Below, in pieces: positions 9,188-19,042 of a DNA stretch of 64,000 bases; the stretch's first letter is position 1; every line of letters starts with the position of its first letter. The stretch is from VXYL01 sp963666465. GTDB taxonomy: Bacteria > Pseudomonadota > Gammaproteobacteria > Pseudomonadales > Azotimanducaceae. The notes under the pieces are model-generated. The model made no database searches, was not told the origin of the DNA, and saw nothing but the letters and a program-made list of their open reading frames with translations. Made by a program: the position numbers and the translations under genes. The DNA lies in the NCBI GenBank assembly GCA_963666465.1, contig OY762824.1:1860001-1924000 (forward strand), given 5' to 3'.

Positions 9188-11344
9188 TTGGCCCCTTCGA
9201 CGTTGCGTCCTGTCTCTGCGCTCGTTGCGTTGCTGGCGCTGGGTGCCGTTGCGGAACCCGAGCATGACCATGAGCATGGCGCGGGCCCGCCCAGCGGGGA
9301 AGCGGCGCCGTTGGCGGTGGTGCCGACGTTGGATGGCGACGTGCTTGGCGATGCGGCGTGGCGGGGCATGGTTCCCATCACCGGGTTCATTCAGGTGCAG
9401 CCGCTGGAGGATCGGCCGGCGTCGCAGCGCACCGAGGTGTATCTCGGCTTCACGGAGGAGGCGTTCTACATCGGTGTCGTCTGCCATGACGACGAGCCGG
9501 ATGCCTTGGTCGTTCCCACCAGCCGTCGCGATGCCTGGCTTTGGGGGTCGGACAACTTCGAGGTGGTGTTCGACACCTTCAGCGACCACCAGAACGGCTT
9601 TGCCTTCGCCACCAACCCCGCCGGCGTGCAGGTGGATACCCAACTCACCCACGGTGGCTTCAACGCCAACAACAACTGGGACACCACCTGGACGGTGCAG
9701 GCCGTCACCGGCGATTTCGGCTGGAGCGCGGAGTTCGAGATTCCGTTCCGCTCGCTGCGCTACCCGTCCGAAGAGGTGCAGACCTGGGGCGTCAACTTCC
9801 AGCGCAACATCGGCCGCAACAACGAGATCGCGCATTGGGCGCCCATCCCGCGCCAGTTCAGCCTCTATCGGCTGGTGCTGGCGGGAAAGGTGGAGGGCAT
9901 CCGGCCGCCGCCGCAGCGCAACTTCAAGGTCATGCCGTACCTGCGCGGCGAGCTCGGTCGTGCCGACGGCATCGGCACGAGCCGAGACGGCGATGCCGGG
10001 CTCGACGTGAAGCACTCCCTCACGCCCAGCCTTACCCTCGATGTCACCTACAACACCGATTTCGCCCAGGTGGAGGCGGACCAGCAACAGGTGAACCTCA
10101 ACCGCTTCAGCCTGTTCTTCCCGGAGAAGCGCCCGTTCTTTCTGGAAAACGCCGGCAAGTTCACGGTGGGAGGGGGCAACGTGAACCTGTTCCACAGCCG
10201 CCGCATCGGCATTGGCGAAGGGGGGCGGCAGTTGCCCATCGACGGCGGGGCGCGGGTTTCGGGCAAGCTTGGTCGCGCCACCAACGTGGGCCTGCTGCAC
10301 ATGCGCGCCGGCGTGGCCGACGACGACATGGACGGCGGCCCCACCGACTTCTCCGTGCTTCGCCTCAGCCGCGAGTTGCCGAATCGCTCGGCCGTGGGGA
10401 TGTTCTTCGCCAACCGGGACGGTGCCGGCAGCGACAACCAGACCTATGCACTCGACGGCTGGATGGGCATCGGCGACGTTGCGTCCGTGGTCGCCTGGGG
10501 GGCGCGCACGCGCACGCCGGGCATCGACCAGGACGACCACGCCTTTCAGCTTCGGGGCTACTACGACAGCCAGGACTGGTCGTGGAACGGCAGCATCACC
10601 GAGATCGGCGAGGGCTTCAATCCGGAGGTGGGCTGGCTGGGGCGCAAGGGCGTGCGCAGCGTCAGCGCTTTCGGCCAGTGGACGTGGCGCCCCGACGACT
10701 GGATGGGCCTGCTCGACATCAAGCCGCACGTCTCCTACACCGGCCACTGGGACTTCGACGGCTACCACGAAAGCGGTTTCCTGCACGTGGACAATTCGTG
10801 GAACTGGAAGAACGGCGCCTGGGCCTACACCGGCTTCAACGTCCTGCACGAGGGCGTCAAGCAGGCCTTCCCCCTGGGCGACGACGCCATCGTCCCCGCT
10901 GGCGAATACGACACCGCCGAACTCATCCTCGGCGGCGCCACCGACAACCGCAGCGCCTTCAGCGCCGGGCTCAACGTGGTCGCCGGAGGCTTCTTCCACG
11001 GCGATCGGCTGGGCGTCTGGCCTTTCATTGGCTATCGCATCGGCGATACCTTCTCCACCGGCCTCAGCCTGAACCGCAACCGCATCGACCTGCCCGACGT
11101 GGAAGCCTTCAGCGTGGGTCTCATCTCGCTACGCCTCTCCTACTCCTTCGCCCCCAACATCTCGGCGCAGCTCTACGTCCAGCACAACGATCAAACCGAC
11201 CTGCTCGCCGCCAACTTCCGCTTCTCCTGGCTGCAATCCGCCGGCGCTGGCCTCTACGTCGTGTACAACGAAGCCGACGAACACACCGGCCAACGCCGCC
11301 GCGAACTAATCCTCAAATACAGCCACATCGTGGACTTGCTGTAG
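9188..11344 (+). CDS. DUF5916 outer-membrane protein with CBM9-like N-terminal domain
   Basis: A 718-residue secreted protein. A TTG start is followed by a signal peptide (LRPVSALVALLALGAVAEP) and a His/Glu-rich linker. Residues of about 40-215 look like a CBM9-type beta-sandwich (VPTLDGDVLGDAAW, DNFEVVFDTFSDHQ, WSAEFEIPFRSLRY). The rest carries the DUF5916 hallmark FSLFFPEKRPFFLENAGKF and a long series of alternating beta strands ending in LKYSHIVDLL, consistent with an outer-membrane barrel. Its ligand is unknown. It stands alone, with repeats on both sides. Confidence 0.85.
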   Translation: MAPSTLRPVSALVALLALGAVAEPEHDHEHGAGPPSGEAAPLAVVPTLDGDVLGDAAWRGMVPITGFIQVQPLEDRPASQRTEVYLGFTEEAFYIGVVCHDDEPDALVVPTSRRDAWLWGSDNFEVVFDTFSDHQNGFAFATNPAGVQVDTQLTHGGFNANNNWDTTWTVQAVTGDFGWSAEFEIPFRSLRYPSEEVQTWGVNFQRNIGRNNEIAHWAPIPRQFSLYRLVLAGKVEGIRPPPQRNFKVMPYLRGELGRADGIGTSRDGDAGLDVKHSLTPSLTLDVTYNTDFAQVEADQQQVNLNRFSLFFPEKRPFFLENAGKFTVGGGNVNLFHSRRIGIGEGGRQLPIDGGARVSGKLGRATNVGLLHMRAGVADDDMDGGPTDFSVLRLSRELPNRSAVGMFFANRDGAGSDNQTYALDGWMGIGDVASVVAWGARTRTPGIDQDDHAFQLRGYYDSQDWSWNGSITEIGEGFNPEVGWLGRKGVRSVSAFGQWTWRPDDWMGLLDIKPHVSYTGHWDFDGYHESGFLHVDNSWNWKNGAWAYTGFNVLHEGVKQAFPLGDDAIVPAGEYDTAELILGGATDNRSAFSAGLNVVAGGFFHGDRLGVWPFIGYRIGDTFSTGLSLNRNRIDLPDVEAFSVGLISLRLSYSFAPNISAQLYVQHNDQTDLLAANFRFSWLQSAGAGLYVVYNEADEHTGQRRRELILKYSHIVDLL

Positions 11345-11932
11345 CTGGTTGCTGGAGGACCTCTGGCCAAGCCCCGTGGCGAACAGCGCCCAAGGCGGCG
11401 AGCCCCTCGGCAGAAGACTGACGATTTGCTGCGATTCCTCCGCAAGGCTCGAATGATTGGGAGGGTCGTCCCCTTTCCCACTGCTCCTCGAAGGCAGGTT
11501 GCTCGAGAGGGCGTGTCGTGATGCTGCCTCGCCTACCACCCCTCTGGGGGCAAGGTAGTGTCTCACTTTGGCTTGTGCAGTGCCTGGCGCCGTCCCCGGG
11601 GGGAGGGCGTTCCGCCCTCCATCGCGCCGCAAGGCGCGCCGCGCCGTCAGGCGCCGCGCCCCGCAAGGGCGCGCAGGGCACATCGCGGCATGCGCAGGGA
11701 GGACGCGCCTGACGGCGCGCGGGGAGGACGGGACGCCCTCCCTCCCTGTCTCCCTATGGAGAGTGGTCCCGGCAGACAAGTCGACGCAGTCGCCGGTTGC
11801 GAACGGCCATGCGCCACGTCAGGCAAATTCAAGGTGAGGCACTGCCGGGGGCAAAAGGTGTTTGACGGCAAGCGGGCAAGTTGCAATCCTTGCCGTTCTT
11901 GCGCTTGGGTCCCGCGATTTCGCCTGATACCT
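11345..11932. other. 588-bp intergenic region with GC-rich hairpin repeats
   Basis: No gene is supported here. Around 11590-11750 are inverted GGAGGGC/GCCCTCC and GGCGCGC/GCGCGCC arms of the same type as those in the other repeat clusters, so this looks like a decayed repeat deposit upstream of the yrbG-like gene. Confidence 0.5.
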
Positions 11933-12901
11933 ATGTGGGTCACCATTCTCACGCTCATCATCGGCTTCATCGCTCTCGTGTGGGGGGCGGACCGGTTTGT
12001 TGCCGGTGCTGCCGCCACGGCGCGGAATCTTGGCGTGTCGAAGATTGTCATTGGCGTCACCGCCGTGTCGGTCGGCACGTCCGCGCCGGAGATTCTGGTG
12101 GCGCTCGATGCGTCGCTGGTGGGAACGCCGGAACTCGCCATCGGCAATGCGATTGGCTCGAACACCTGCAACATCGGCATCGTCCTCGGCATCACCGTGA
12201 TGATGCGGCCGTTACCCTTTGCGGACAGCGTGCTCAAGGGAGAAGTGCGCTGGATGATCGGCGCCACCCTGCTGGCCCTTGTGGTGCTGCTGAACGGTCA
12301 GCTTGGCGCTTGGGACGGCCTGCTCTTGCTCGGTGGCCTCGCCTTCGTGATGGCGCGTCTGGCGGCCCGCGGTCGCGCTGGCGGCGAGTTGCCTGGCAAC
12401 ATCGAGGATGAGCTGGCGGAACTGCCGGAGATGGGAGCGCTGCGCAGCGTCTTCTGGCTGGTGGTGGGACTGGCGGTGCTGCTCTTCGCCGCCGACAGGA
12501 TCGTCGAGGCTGCGGTCGAGGTGGCCGAGCTACTGCACGTGGACGAATTCACCATCGGCCTCACCATCGTCGCCGTCGGCACCAGCCTGCCGGAACTGGC
12601 CGCGACGCTGGCGGCGGCCATCAAGGGGCAGCCGGACATCGCCATCGGCAACATCGTCGGCTCGAACATCATCAACATCCTTGCCGTGTTGGCGGTGCCG
12701 GCGCTGGTGGCGCCGCCGTCCGACATCGCGCCCATCGTGCTCTGGCGCGACTTCGGCATGATGCTGGCGCTCTCCACGCTTCTCGTGCTCTTTGCCTACG
12801 GCCCCGGTTCCCGCAAGCTCATCACCCGATTCGAGGGCGCGGTGCTGGTGTGCGCTTGGGTCGGCTACACCAGCCTGCTGTTCCTGCAGCGCCATGCCTG
12901 A
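11933..12901 (+). CDS. yrbG: Calcium/sodium antiporter (CaCA family, YrbG-like)
   Basis: A 322-residue inner-membrane protein with two inverted halves typical of CaCA exchangers. The alpha repeats are visible as VSKIVIGVTAVSVGTSAPEI, followed by AIGNAIGSNTCNIGIVLG, and DEFTIGLTIVAVGTSLPELA, followed by AIGNIVGSNIINILAVL. About ten hydrophobic segments are present, with a charged cytoplasmic loop (ARGRAGGELPGNIEDELAEL) between halves. The ATG at 11933 begins directly with the first membrane helix. The stop overlaps the kdsC start by eight bases, giving the normal gammaproteobacterial neighbourhood. Confidence 0.92.
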   Translation: MWVTILTLIIGFIALVWGADRFVAGAAATARNLGVSKIVIGVTAVSVGTSAPEILVALDASLVGTPELAIGNAIGSNTCNIGIVLGITVMMRPLPFADSVLKGEVRWMIGATLLALVVLLNGQLGAWDGLLLLGGLAFVMARLAARGRAGGELPGNIEDELAELPEMGALRSVFWLVVGLAVLLFAADRIVEAAVEVAELLHVDEFTIGLTIVAVGTSLPELAATLAAAIKGQPDIAIGNIVGSNIINILAVLAVPALVAPPSDIAPIVLWRDFGMMLALSTLLVLFAYGPGSRKLITRFEGAVLVCAWVGYTSLLFLQRHA

Positions 12902-13457
12902 AGGGGCTGCGGCGGCGGCCGAGCGCGCTGCCAAGGGACCGTCCGTGGCCATGCGTGCCGGGGCGGTTCGGCTGCTCATCCTCGACGTGGACGGCGTGCT
13001 CACGGATGGGCGCCTGTACTACGGCCCGGACGGCGCGGAATACAAGGCATTCCACGCCCAGGATGGCAGCGCGATGAAGATGCTGATGCAGGCCGGCGTG
13101 CCCATCGCAATCATCACCGGGCGGCGCTCGGAGGCGGTGACGCGACGGGCGCGGGAACTGGGCGTGCGTTGGCTCTACGACGGAGTGGCGGACAAGGCCG
13201 AGGCGCTCGGTCGTCTCGTCGCCGAAAGCGGCGTGGAGGCGCTGCACATGGCGCATGTGGGCGACGACATCGCTGATCTTGCGCTGTTCGACCGGGTGGG
13301 ACTGTCGTTCAGCGTTCCAGATGGCCACCCGCTGGTGACCGCCGCCGCGCATTGCATCACCGAACGCTCCGGCGGCGGCGGCGCGGTGCAGGAGGTGTGC
13401 AACCTGATCCTGCACGCGCAGGACAAGTGGAAGGCTGCGCTCGAGGCGAGCATCTGA
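12894..13457 (+). CDS. kdsC: 3-deoxy-D-manno-octulosonate 8-phosphate phosphatase
   Basis: A 187-residue HAD hydrolase that dephosphorylates KDO-8-phosphate in lipid A-core synthesis. HAD motifs: LLILDVDGVLTDG (nucleophile and acid/base Asp), IAIITGRRS, the Lys in KAEALG, and HVGDDIADL. Typical KdsC features include YYGPDGAEYKAFHAQDGSAMKML and GGGGAVQEVCNLIL. The ATG at 12894 lies inside the end of yrbG. The isomerase gene kdsD, normally between the two, is absent here. Confidence 0.93.
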   Translation: MPEGAAAAAERAAKGPSVAMRAGAVRLLILDVDGVLTDGRLYYGPDGAEYKAFHAQDGSAMKMLMQAGVPIAIITGRRSEAVTRRARELGVRWLYDGVADKAEALGRLVAESGVEALHMAHVGDDIADLALFDRVGLSFSVPDGHPLVTAAAHCITERSGGGGAVQEVCNLILHAQDKWKAALEASI

Positions 13458-13466
13458 TGCGTGCAA

Positions 13467-13826
13467 GGAGCCTTCAGCCGGGGAAGCATCCCCGACCGCT
13501 GACGCACAAGGAAGTGCCGGCAATTCCCCCATCGCCGGGGGCGTGCTTCCATGCAGGGAGCCTTCAGCCGGGGAAGCATCCCCGACCGCTGACGCACAAG
13601 GAAGTGCCGGCAATTCCCCCATCGCCGGGGGCGTGCTTCCATGCAGGGAGCCTTCAGCCGGGGAAGCATCCCCGACCGCTGACGCACAAGGAAGTGCCGG
13701 CAATTCCCCCATCGCCGGGGGCGTGCTTCCATGCAGGGAGCCTTCAGCCGGGGAAGCATCCCCGACCGCTGACGCACAAGGAAGTGCCGGCAATTCCCCT
13801 ATCGCTGGGGGCGTACTCCCATGCAA
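13467..13826. repeat. Four tandem copies of a 90-bp repeat
   Basis: The period is exactly 90 bp (units start at 13467, 13557, 13647 and 13737). Each unit begins GGAGCCTTCAGCCGGGGAAG and ends near GTGCTTCCATGCA. The first three are essentially identical and the fourth differs at a few bases near its end. Since 90 is a multiple of three, frames stay open on both strands through the array, but no protein is supported. Single relatives occur at 18906, 19826 (inverted) and 23452, and a fragment follows MITE-A copy 3 at 25774. The array splits kdsC from lptC. Confidence 0.92.
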
Positions 13827-13989
13827 GACATGCCCCTTCGCGCGATGGAAGGCGACAGGGGACGCGGCAGGCACGGGTGGAGGGCTTTCCGGAGGGAGGG
13901 CATCCTGCCCTCCGGCGCGCCGCCAGGCGCGCTCTTGTTTGGGAACATGCATCTCGGTGTGGCGGTTGGGCTCGACTAGGGGCCTGCGC

Positions 13990-14185
13990 CGTAGAAAAAC
14001 TGTCGAGTTGGAGAACGGTTGCGTACTTCCCTTCGCAGTTTTCGCGCCAGCGAAAACTGCCAGAGCGCCGCGAAGCGGCGCTAGCGCGCCCTAACGGGCG
14101 CGTCGGCAGTTCGCTTCGCGAACTGCTTGGCCTTCGGACTCGCATTCGCTCGCGCCTTCGGCCAGGAGCCTGTCGGACTTCGGAC
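13990..14185. repeat. Modular hairpin cluster 2
   Basis: This repeats cluster 1 (GCGCCGTAGAAAAACTGTCG, the GCAGTTTTCGC/GCGAAAACTGC stem and GCGCCGCGAAGCGGCGCTAG) and adds the stems CGCGCCCTAACGGGCGCG, GCAGTTCGCTTCGCGAACTGC and GGCCTTCGG/CGCCTTCGGCC. It ends with CCTGTCGGACTTCGGAC, which resembles an IS1182 terminus. A GGAGGGCATCCTGCCCTCC hairpin lies at about 13893-13915. Between 14186 and 14301 nothing is recognised except the lptC ribosome-binding region. Confidence 0.75.
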
Positions 14186-14301
14186 GTCGCTAGCGTGATC
14201 GTCATGCTCACAGAGGGAATTGCCCCGCGACAGATTTGCGCGCCCTTGCGGGCAGGGGCGGAGCGGAAGATGCCCTCCCGCCAGAACGGGGAAGGCACTT
14301 G

Positions 14302-14925
14302 GTGAAGGGATCCTTGGGCAGGCTAGCGTGGCTTGCCTCGCTAGGGCTCCTGTTTGCGGCAGTCGGGGCCAGGCTCGTTGCCGACGACCCCCTGGCGCCG
14401 CCGCCCCCGGCATCGAGCCTGGCGCAGGAGCCAGACGTGCTGCTTGAGGGAGCGGACATCCTGGAGTTCGGCGAGGACGGTGCCTTGCGCTATTCCATGC
14501 AGTCCAACAGGGCGGCTTGGTTTCGCCAAGGCGGTGCCATGGCGCTGACCTCGCCGCAACTCTCGGTTCCTGATGAACGCGGCGTGCCGTGGCGCGTGGT
14601 GGCGGAGCGGGGCGACGTGCAAGGCACCGAGGATGGAATCTCCATGCAGGTGGACCTGGCCGGAACGGTGGTGTTGCGGCGCGACGACGGCCGCGCCTTC
14701 GTGCAGGTGGCGACCGAAGCGCTGAAGCTGCATCCCGGCGAGCGGCGCGCCGCCACGGAGCGGCCCGTATCGATCACCACCGAGCGCAGCCGCATCGAGG
14801 CTGGCGGTCTCGATGCGGACCTGGCGGCCGGAACGTTGCGCCTGCTTGGAGGCGTGGATGCCGTGGACGGAGGCGACGACTCGACCCGCGTGCTTCCGGC
14901 CCGATCGCCGGAGCGCGCCGGATGA
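14302..14925 (+). CDS. lptC: LPS export ABC transporter periplasmic protein LptC
   Basis: A GTG start at 14302, preceded by GGGGAAGG, gives 207 residues. One N-terminal membrane helix (LAWLASLGLLFAAVGARLVA) anchors a periplasmic beta-jellyroll, with typical strands DILEFGEDGALRYSMQS, TSPQLSV and WRVVAERGDVQG. LptC receives LPS from LptB2FG and passes it to LptA. Identification rests on topology, weak family similarity and position directly before lptA, with which it shares an ATGA overlap. Confidence 0.85.
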   Translation: MKGSLGRLAWLASLGLLFAAVGARLVADDPLAPPPPASSLAQEPDVLLEGADILEFGEDGALRYSMQSNRAAWFRQGGAMALTSPQLSVPDERGVPWRVVAERGDVQGTEDGISMQVDLAGTVVLRRDDGRAFVQVATEALKLHPGERRAATERPVSITTERSRIEAGGLDADLAAGTLRLLGGVDAVDGGDDSTRVLPARSPERAG

Positions 14926-15397
14926 AACGCATTCTTCCCCTGCTCGCAGCATTCCTTGGCGCTGTCGCCCTGGCGCTCCCCGACGATGCCGAGCAACCCA
15001 TCGAGGTGCATGCCGAGGAAGGCGTGGCCAATACCGCCGGGGTCGCCGTCCTCAAGGGCTCCGTGCGCTTGGAACAGGGCTCGCTGCTGGTGCTGGCCGA
15101 CCGCATGACCATCGAGCGCGACGCCGACAACCGCGTCCGCGTGATCGTCGGCGAGGGCAGCCCAGCGACCTTCCAGCAGCGCATGAAGGCGGACGAATCG
15201 CCGGTGACGGCGCGTGCCAACAGCATCGTCTATCGCCCTGCCGACGAGTGGGTGGAGTTCTCGGGCGACGTGTTCCTGTTTCAGGACGACGACGAATTCC
15301 ACGGCGAGCGCATCCGCTGGGACATCCGCGAAGGGCGCATCGACGCCTCGGCACCGGAGTCTGGCGAGGTCAGGCTGATCCTGCACCCGGCCACGGA

Positions 15398-15401
<4 letters not shown>
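14922..15401 (+). CDS. lptA: LPS transport periplasmic protein LptA
   Basis: 159 residues: signal peptide MKRILPLLAAFLGAVALALP, then an OstA/LptA jellyroll (QPIEVHAEEGVANTAGVAVL, DRMTIERDADNRV, ATFQQRM, IVYRPADEWVEFSGDVFL). It forms the periplasmic bridge for LPS. The start overlaps the lptC stop and the stop overlaps the lptB start (ATGA in both cases), showing a tightly coupled operon. Confidence 0.92.
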
Positions 15402-16138
<737 letters not shown>

Positions 16139-16158
16139 CAGGCATTTCGGCGAGAAGG

Positions 16159-16256
16159 GGAGAGCCTTCAGCGCGGGGGAGCGCGAGGGGCCTCCCCTCG
16201 AAAGAGGAGCCTTCAGCCTGGGGGAGCGCGAGGGGCCTCCCCTCGCAAGAGGAGCC
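16159..16256. repeat. Two tandem copies of a roughly 47-bp repeat
   Basis: Each copy begins AGAGCCTTCAGC or AGGAGCCTTCAGC and contains GGGGGAGCGCGAGGGGCCTC, then CCCTCG. The start resembles the head of the 90-bp repeat family, so the two may be related. It lies in the lptB-rpoN gap, with the rpoN ATG 15 bases downstream. Confidence 0.75.
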
Positions 16257-16270
16257 AAGGAAGCCACGCC

Positions 16271-17911
16271 ATGAGGCAGACGCTGTCGTTGCGCCTCGGC
16301 CAGCAATTGACGATGACGCCGGCCTTGCAGCAGGCCATCCGCCTGGTGGGTCTGTCGGCACTGGAACTCGGCACGGAAATCCGCACTGTCATCGAGTCCA
16401 ATCCCATGCTGGAGTATGACGAGGAGACCCTCGCGGACGATTCCCCCGACGAGGCCGAGGACTCCATCACGGCCAGCGACGACGACTGGGACGACACCGA
16501 CTACGAAGATGCCTCCTTCGACGACAGCGCCCTCGACGGCGCTTCCTTCGAGGACATGGCTTCGGAGGACGACTCGCTTGGCCCTGGTGCGGACGAAGCG
16601 GCGGTCGAGCCCCTCGCCGACGGCGAAAGCGCCGAGCCAACACCCGCAGACGACGAGCCATCCGCCACTGCCGAGGCCGACGAGACCAGCGATTGGCGCG
16701 AAGATGGCACCCCCACGTTCGACCACGACGCCCCGTCGTCCGCGCAAGACTCCCGCGCCACAGGCCCCCGCGGCGAAGGCGACACCCCTCTCGAGGAACG
16801 CAGCGCCCCCGCCGAGACGCTGCACGACCATCTCGCCTGGCAACTCAACCTCACCCGCCTGTCCGAGACGGACCAACGCATCGGCATCGCCATAATCGAC
16901 GCCCTGAACGACGACGGCATGATCACCGAGTCGCTTGAGGACATAGCGGCCAGCGCCGGCTGCAGCGCGACGCTGGCAGATGCCGAGCGCGTGCTGAAGC
17001 AAGTGCAGCAGTTCGATCCGCCCGGTGTGGCCGCGCGAGACCTCGGCGAATGCCTGGCCCTGCAATTGCGGCAGTTGCCTGAGGACACGCCCTGGCGGAG
17101 CGAGGCCCTCGCCATCGTCGAGCAGCATTTCGATGCCCTCGCCGCCCACGACCTGCGCATGCTCACGCGCCGCACCCGGCTCGAAGGCGACGACCTCGCC
17201 GCCGCCATCGCCTTGGTGTGCTCCCTGAACCCGAGGCCCGGTGCGACGATAGGCGCCTCGGAAGCCGACTACGTGGAACCGGATGTCGTGGTGCGCAAGT
17301 TCCGCAACACGTGGATCGTCGAGCTCAACGGCCAAGCGACGCCACGGGTACGGCTGAACGACCACTACGCCGGCCTCGTGCGCCGCGCCGACAACAGTCG
17401 CGACAACCAGTTTCTCAAGAGCAGCCTGCAAGAGGCGCGCTTCTTCCTCAAGAGCATTGAGAATCGCAACGACACGCTGCTGCGGGTGGCCGCCAACATC
17501 GTCGAGCGGCAGGCGGAGTTTCTCGAACACGGCGAGGAGGCGATGCGGCCCCTGGTGCTTGCAGACGTGGCGGAGGCGGTGGGGATGCACGAGTCCACCG
17601 TCTCCCGCGCCACGGCGCGAAAGTACATGCGCACGCCCCGGGGCGTGTTCGAGCTCAAGTATTTCTTCTCCAGCCACGTTGGCACCGCCGACGGCGGCGA
17701 GATTTCCAGCACCGCCATCCGCGCCCTGATCCGCAAGCTCACCGAGCGCGAGGATCCGTGTCAGCCGCTGTCCGACAGCCGCATCGCCGCACTCCTGGGC
17801 GAACGCGACATCAAGGTGGCGCGGCGCACGGTGGCGAAGTACCGCGAGTCCCTCGCCATCCCGTCCTCGAACGAGCGCAAGAAGCTGGCGTGGGTGGGTG
17901 CGCGGCAATGA
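16271..17911 (+). CDS. rpoN: RNA polymerase sigma-54 factor
   Basis: 546 residues. Region I is LRLGQQLTMTPALQQAIRLV; region II (about 50-165) is unusually long and acidic; the core-binding and DNA-binding parts contain the helix-turn-helix VADVAEAVGMHESTVSRATA-like stretch with RGVFELKYFFSS. The C-terminal RpoN box ARRTVAKYRE is intact. It directs transcription from -24/-12 promoters with enhancer-binding proteins. Order and strand match the standard lptB-rpoN-hpf arrangement. Confidence 0.96.
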   Translation: MRQTLSLRLGQQLTMTPALQQAIRLVGLSALELGTEIRTVIESNPMLEYDEETLADDSPDEAEDSITASDDDWDDTDYEDASFDDSALDGASFEDMASEDDSLGPGADEAAVEPLADGESAEPTPADDEPSATAEADETSDWREDGTPTFDHDAPSSAQDSRATGPRGEGDTPLEERSAPAETLHDHLAWQLNLTRLSETDQRIGIAIIDALNDDGMITESLEDIAASAGCSATLADAERVLKQVQQFDPPGVAARDLGECLALQLRQLPEDTPWRSEALAIVEQHFDALAAHDLRMLTRRTRLEGDDLAAAIALVCSLNPRPGATIGASEADYVEPDVVVRKFRNTWIVELNGQATPRVRLNDHYAGLVRRADNSRDNQFLKSSLQEARFFLKSIENRNDTLLRVAANIVERQAEFLEHGEEAMRPLVLADVAEAVGMHESTVSRATARKYMRTPRGVFELKYFFSSHVGTADGGEISSTAIRALIRKLTEREDPCQPLSDSRIAALLGERDIKVARRTVAKYRESLAIPSSNERKKLAWVGARQ

Positions 17912-18089
17912 GTTGGGTCGCGGAGACGCCGGATCGCCTGCCGCGGTCTATGATCCGAGCGATGGGATCACCTCAAAGCGGAGGCGATGCCTTGAGACCT
18001 TTCAAGGGCCCGTCACTGGCCAGACAACAAAATCCGTCTTGGAGCGCTCTTGCCGAGCCATCCTGGACAGCAAACCTGGGAGCAGAGCC

Positions 18090-18380
18090 ATGCAGTTGAA
18101 TATCACCGGACGCCACATCGACATCACCGATGCCCTTCGCGGCTACGTCACCAGCAAGGTTGCCCGCATCGAACGCCACTATGACCACATCACCAACGTC
18201 CACGTCGTCCTCGCCGTGGACAAGCCGCACCAAATCGCCGAAGCCACGGTTCACGCCGGCGGCAACGAAATCTTCGCCGACGCCCAGTCCAACGACATGT
18301 ACGCCGCCATCGACGCCCTCTCCGACAAGCTCGACCGCCAGGTCATCAAACACAAGGAAAAACTCGCCAACCACCGCTAG
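18090..18380 (+). CDS. hpf: Ribosome hibernation promoting factor (short HPF)
   Basis: 96 residues starting MQLNITGRHIDITDALRGYV, with the conserved KVARIERHYDHITNVHVVL and the basic C-terminal LSDKLDRQVIKHKEKLANHR. It is the short form without a dimerising C-terminal domain, as usual beside rpoN in gammaproteobacteria. It binds 30S/100S ribosomes in stationary phase. A 178-bp gap separates it from rpoN, so it may have its own promoter. Confidence 0.94.
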   Translation: MQLNITGRHIDITDALRGYVTSKVARIERHYDHITNVHVVLAVDKPHQIAEATVHAGGNEIFADAQSNDMYAAIDALSDKLDRQVIKHKEKLANHR

Positions 18381-18445
18381 CGCGCCCTCGCGGGCGCGTC
18401 GGCAGTTCGCTTCGCGAACTGCTTGGCCTTCGGGCTCGCCGGAGG
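18376..18445. repeat. Modular hairpin cluster 3, abutting hpf
   Basis: CTAGCGCGCCCTCGCGGGCG followed by GCAGTTCGCTTCGCGAACTG and GGCCTTCGGGCTCGCC. The CTAG overlaps the hpf stop codon, so the cluster starts at the very end of the gene and could serve as its 3' hairpin. Confidence 0.7.
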
Positions 18446-18616
18446 GAGGGCGTCTTGCCCTCGCCCGCCGACAGGCCACGCCCTCCGCGCAGCATCTTTT
18501 TCGAGCGTGCGGAAAGTTAATTCATGCAGCCATTCCGTCCTCGATGACGCGCCTTGCGGCGCAAGCGGGGATTCAATGCCCTCGCCCCAGCAGGCCCCTC
18601 GCAACCAGAGTGCCAG

Positions 18617-18871
18617 CCCGGATTACTCATGAATGCCCTACTGCGGACGACGATACACTCGCTGTGGCTGGGCAAGTACTCGCGTGTCCATAGACACGTT
18701 CGCGTATCCATAGGACGCGTTCGCTCCGGCCCCCTCGACATGGTGCGCAGCCAGCCTTCGGGGTCCTCCGTTCCGTGCCTCCTGGCACGCGTCCGTGCCT
18801 CCTGCACGCGTGCGGGTCCACCCACAGCGGCGTCTCGTCGCCCTCGCTACGCGCATTCATGAATAATCTGG
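18617..18871. mobile_element. MITE-B copy 1 (about 255 bp)
   Basis: The termini CCCGGATTACTCATGA and (complement of the right end) CCAGATTATTCATGAA match the inverted repeats of the IS1380 element at 44464. It has no coding capacity. It shares its interior with copy 2 at 46289 (inverted) but contains two extra short internal duplications (GTCCATAGACACGTTCGCGT region; CGTGCCTCCTGGCACGCGTC region). No clean target duplication is visible. Confidence 0.8.
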
Positions 18872-18905
18872 CTAACACGCTCCAAGGAAGGGCCAGGCTT
18901 TTCCA

Positions 18906-18996
18906 AGGAGCCTTCAGCCGGGGAAGCTTCCTCGACCGCTGACGCGCGGGGAGGTTCGGGCATGTCCCCGTCGCCGGAGGCGTGCTTCCATGCAAG
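18906..18996 (+). repeat. Solo 90-bp repeat
   Basis: A single diverged unit (GGAGCCTTCAGCCGGGGAAG at the head, GTGCTTCCATGCAAGG at the tail) between hpf and the Sel1-like gene. With MITE-B copy 1 it accounts for most of the 18446-19042 gap. Confidence 0.8.
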
Positions 18997-19042
18997 GGGA
19001 TGGGCGTGCCGATGGGGCTTGAGCAGAGGCTTCCTGTCGCGC

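Noticed and set aside
9122..10999. A 625-codon minus-strand frame over the DUF5916 gene
   Set aside because: Shadow frame; the plus strand has a signal peptide and the DUF5916 hallmark.
13467..13826. CRISPR array
   Set aside because: The four 90-bp units are directly contiguous with no variable spacers, and no cas gene is present.
13175..13952. A repetitive protein with 30-residue repeats, open on both strands through the 90-bp array
   Set aside because: The frames stay open only because 90 is divisible by three; the flanking parts are shadows of kdsC and hairpin sequence.
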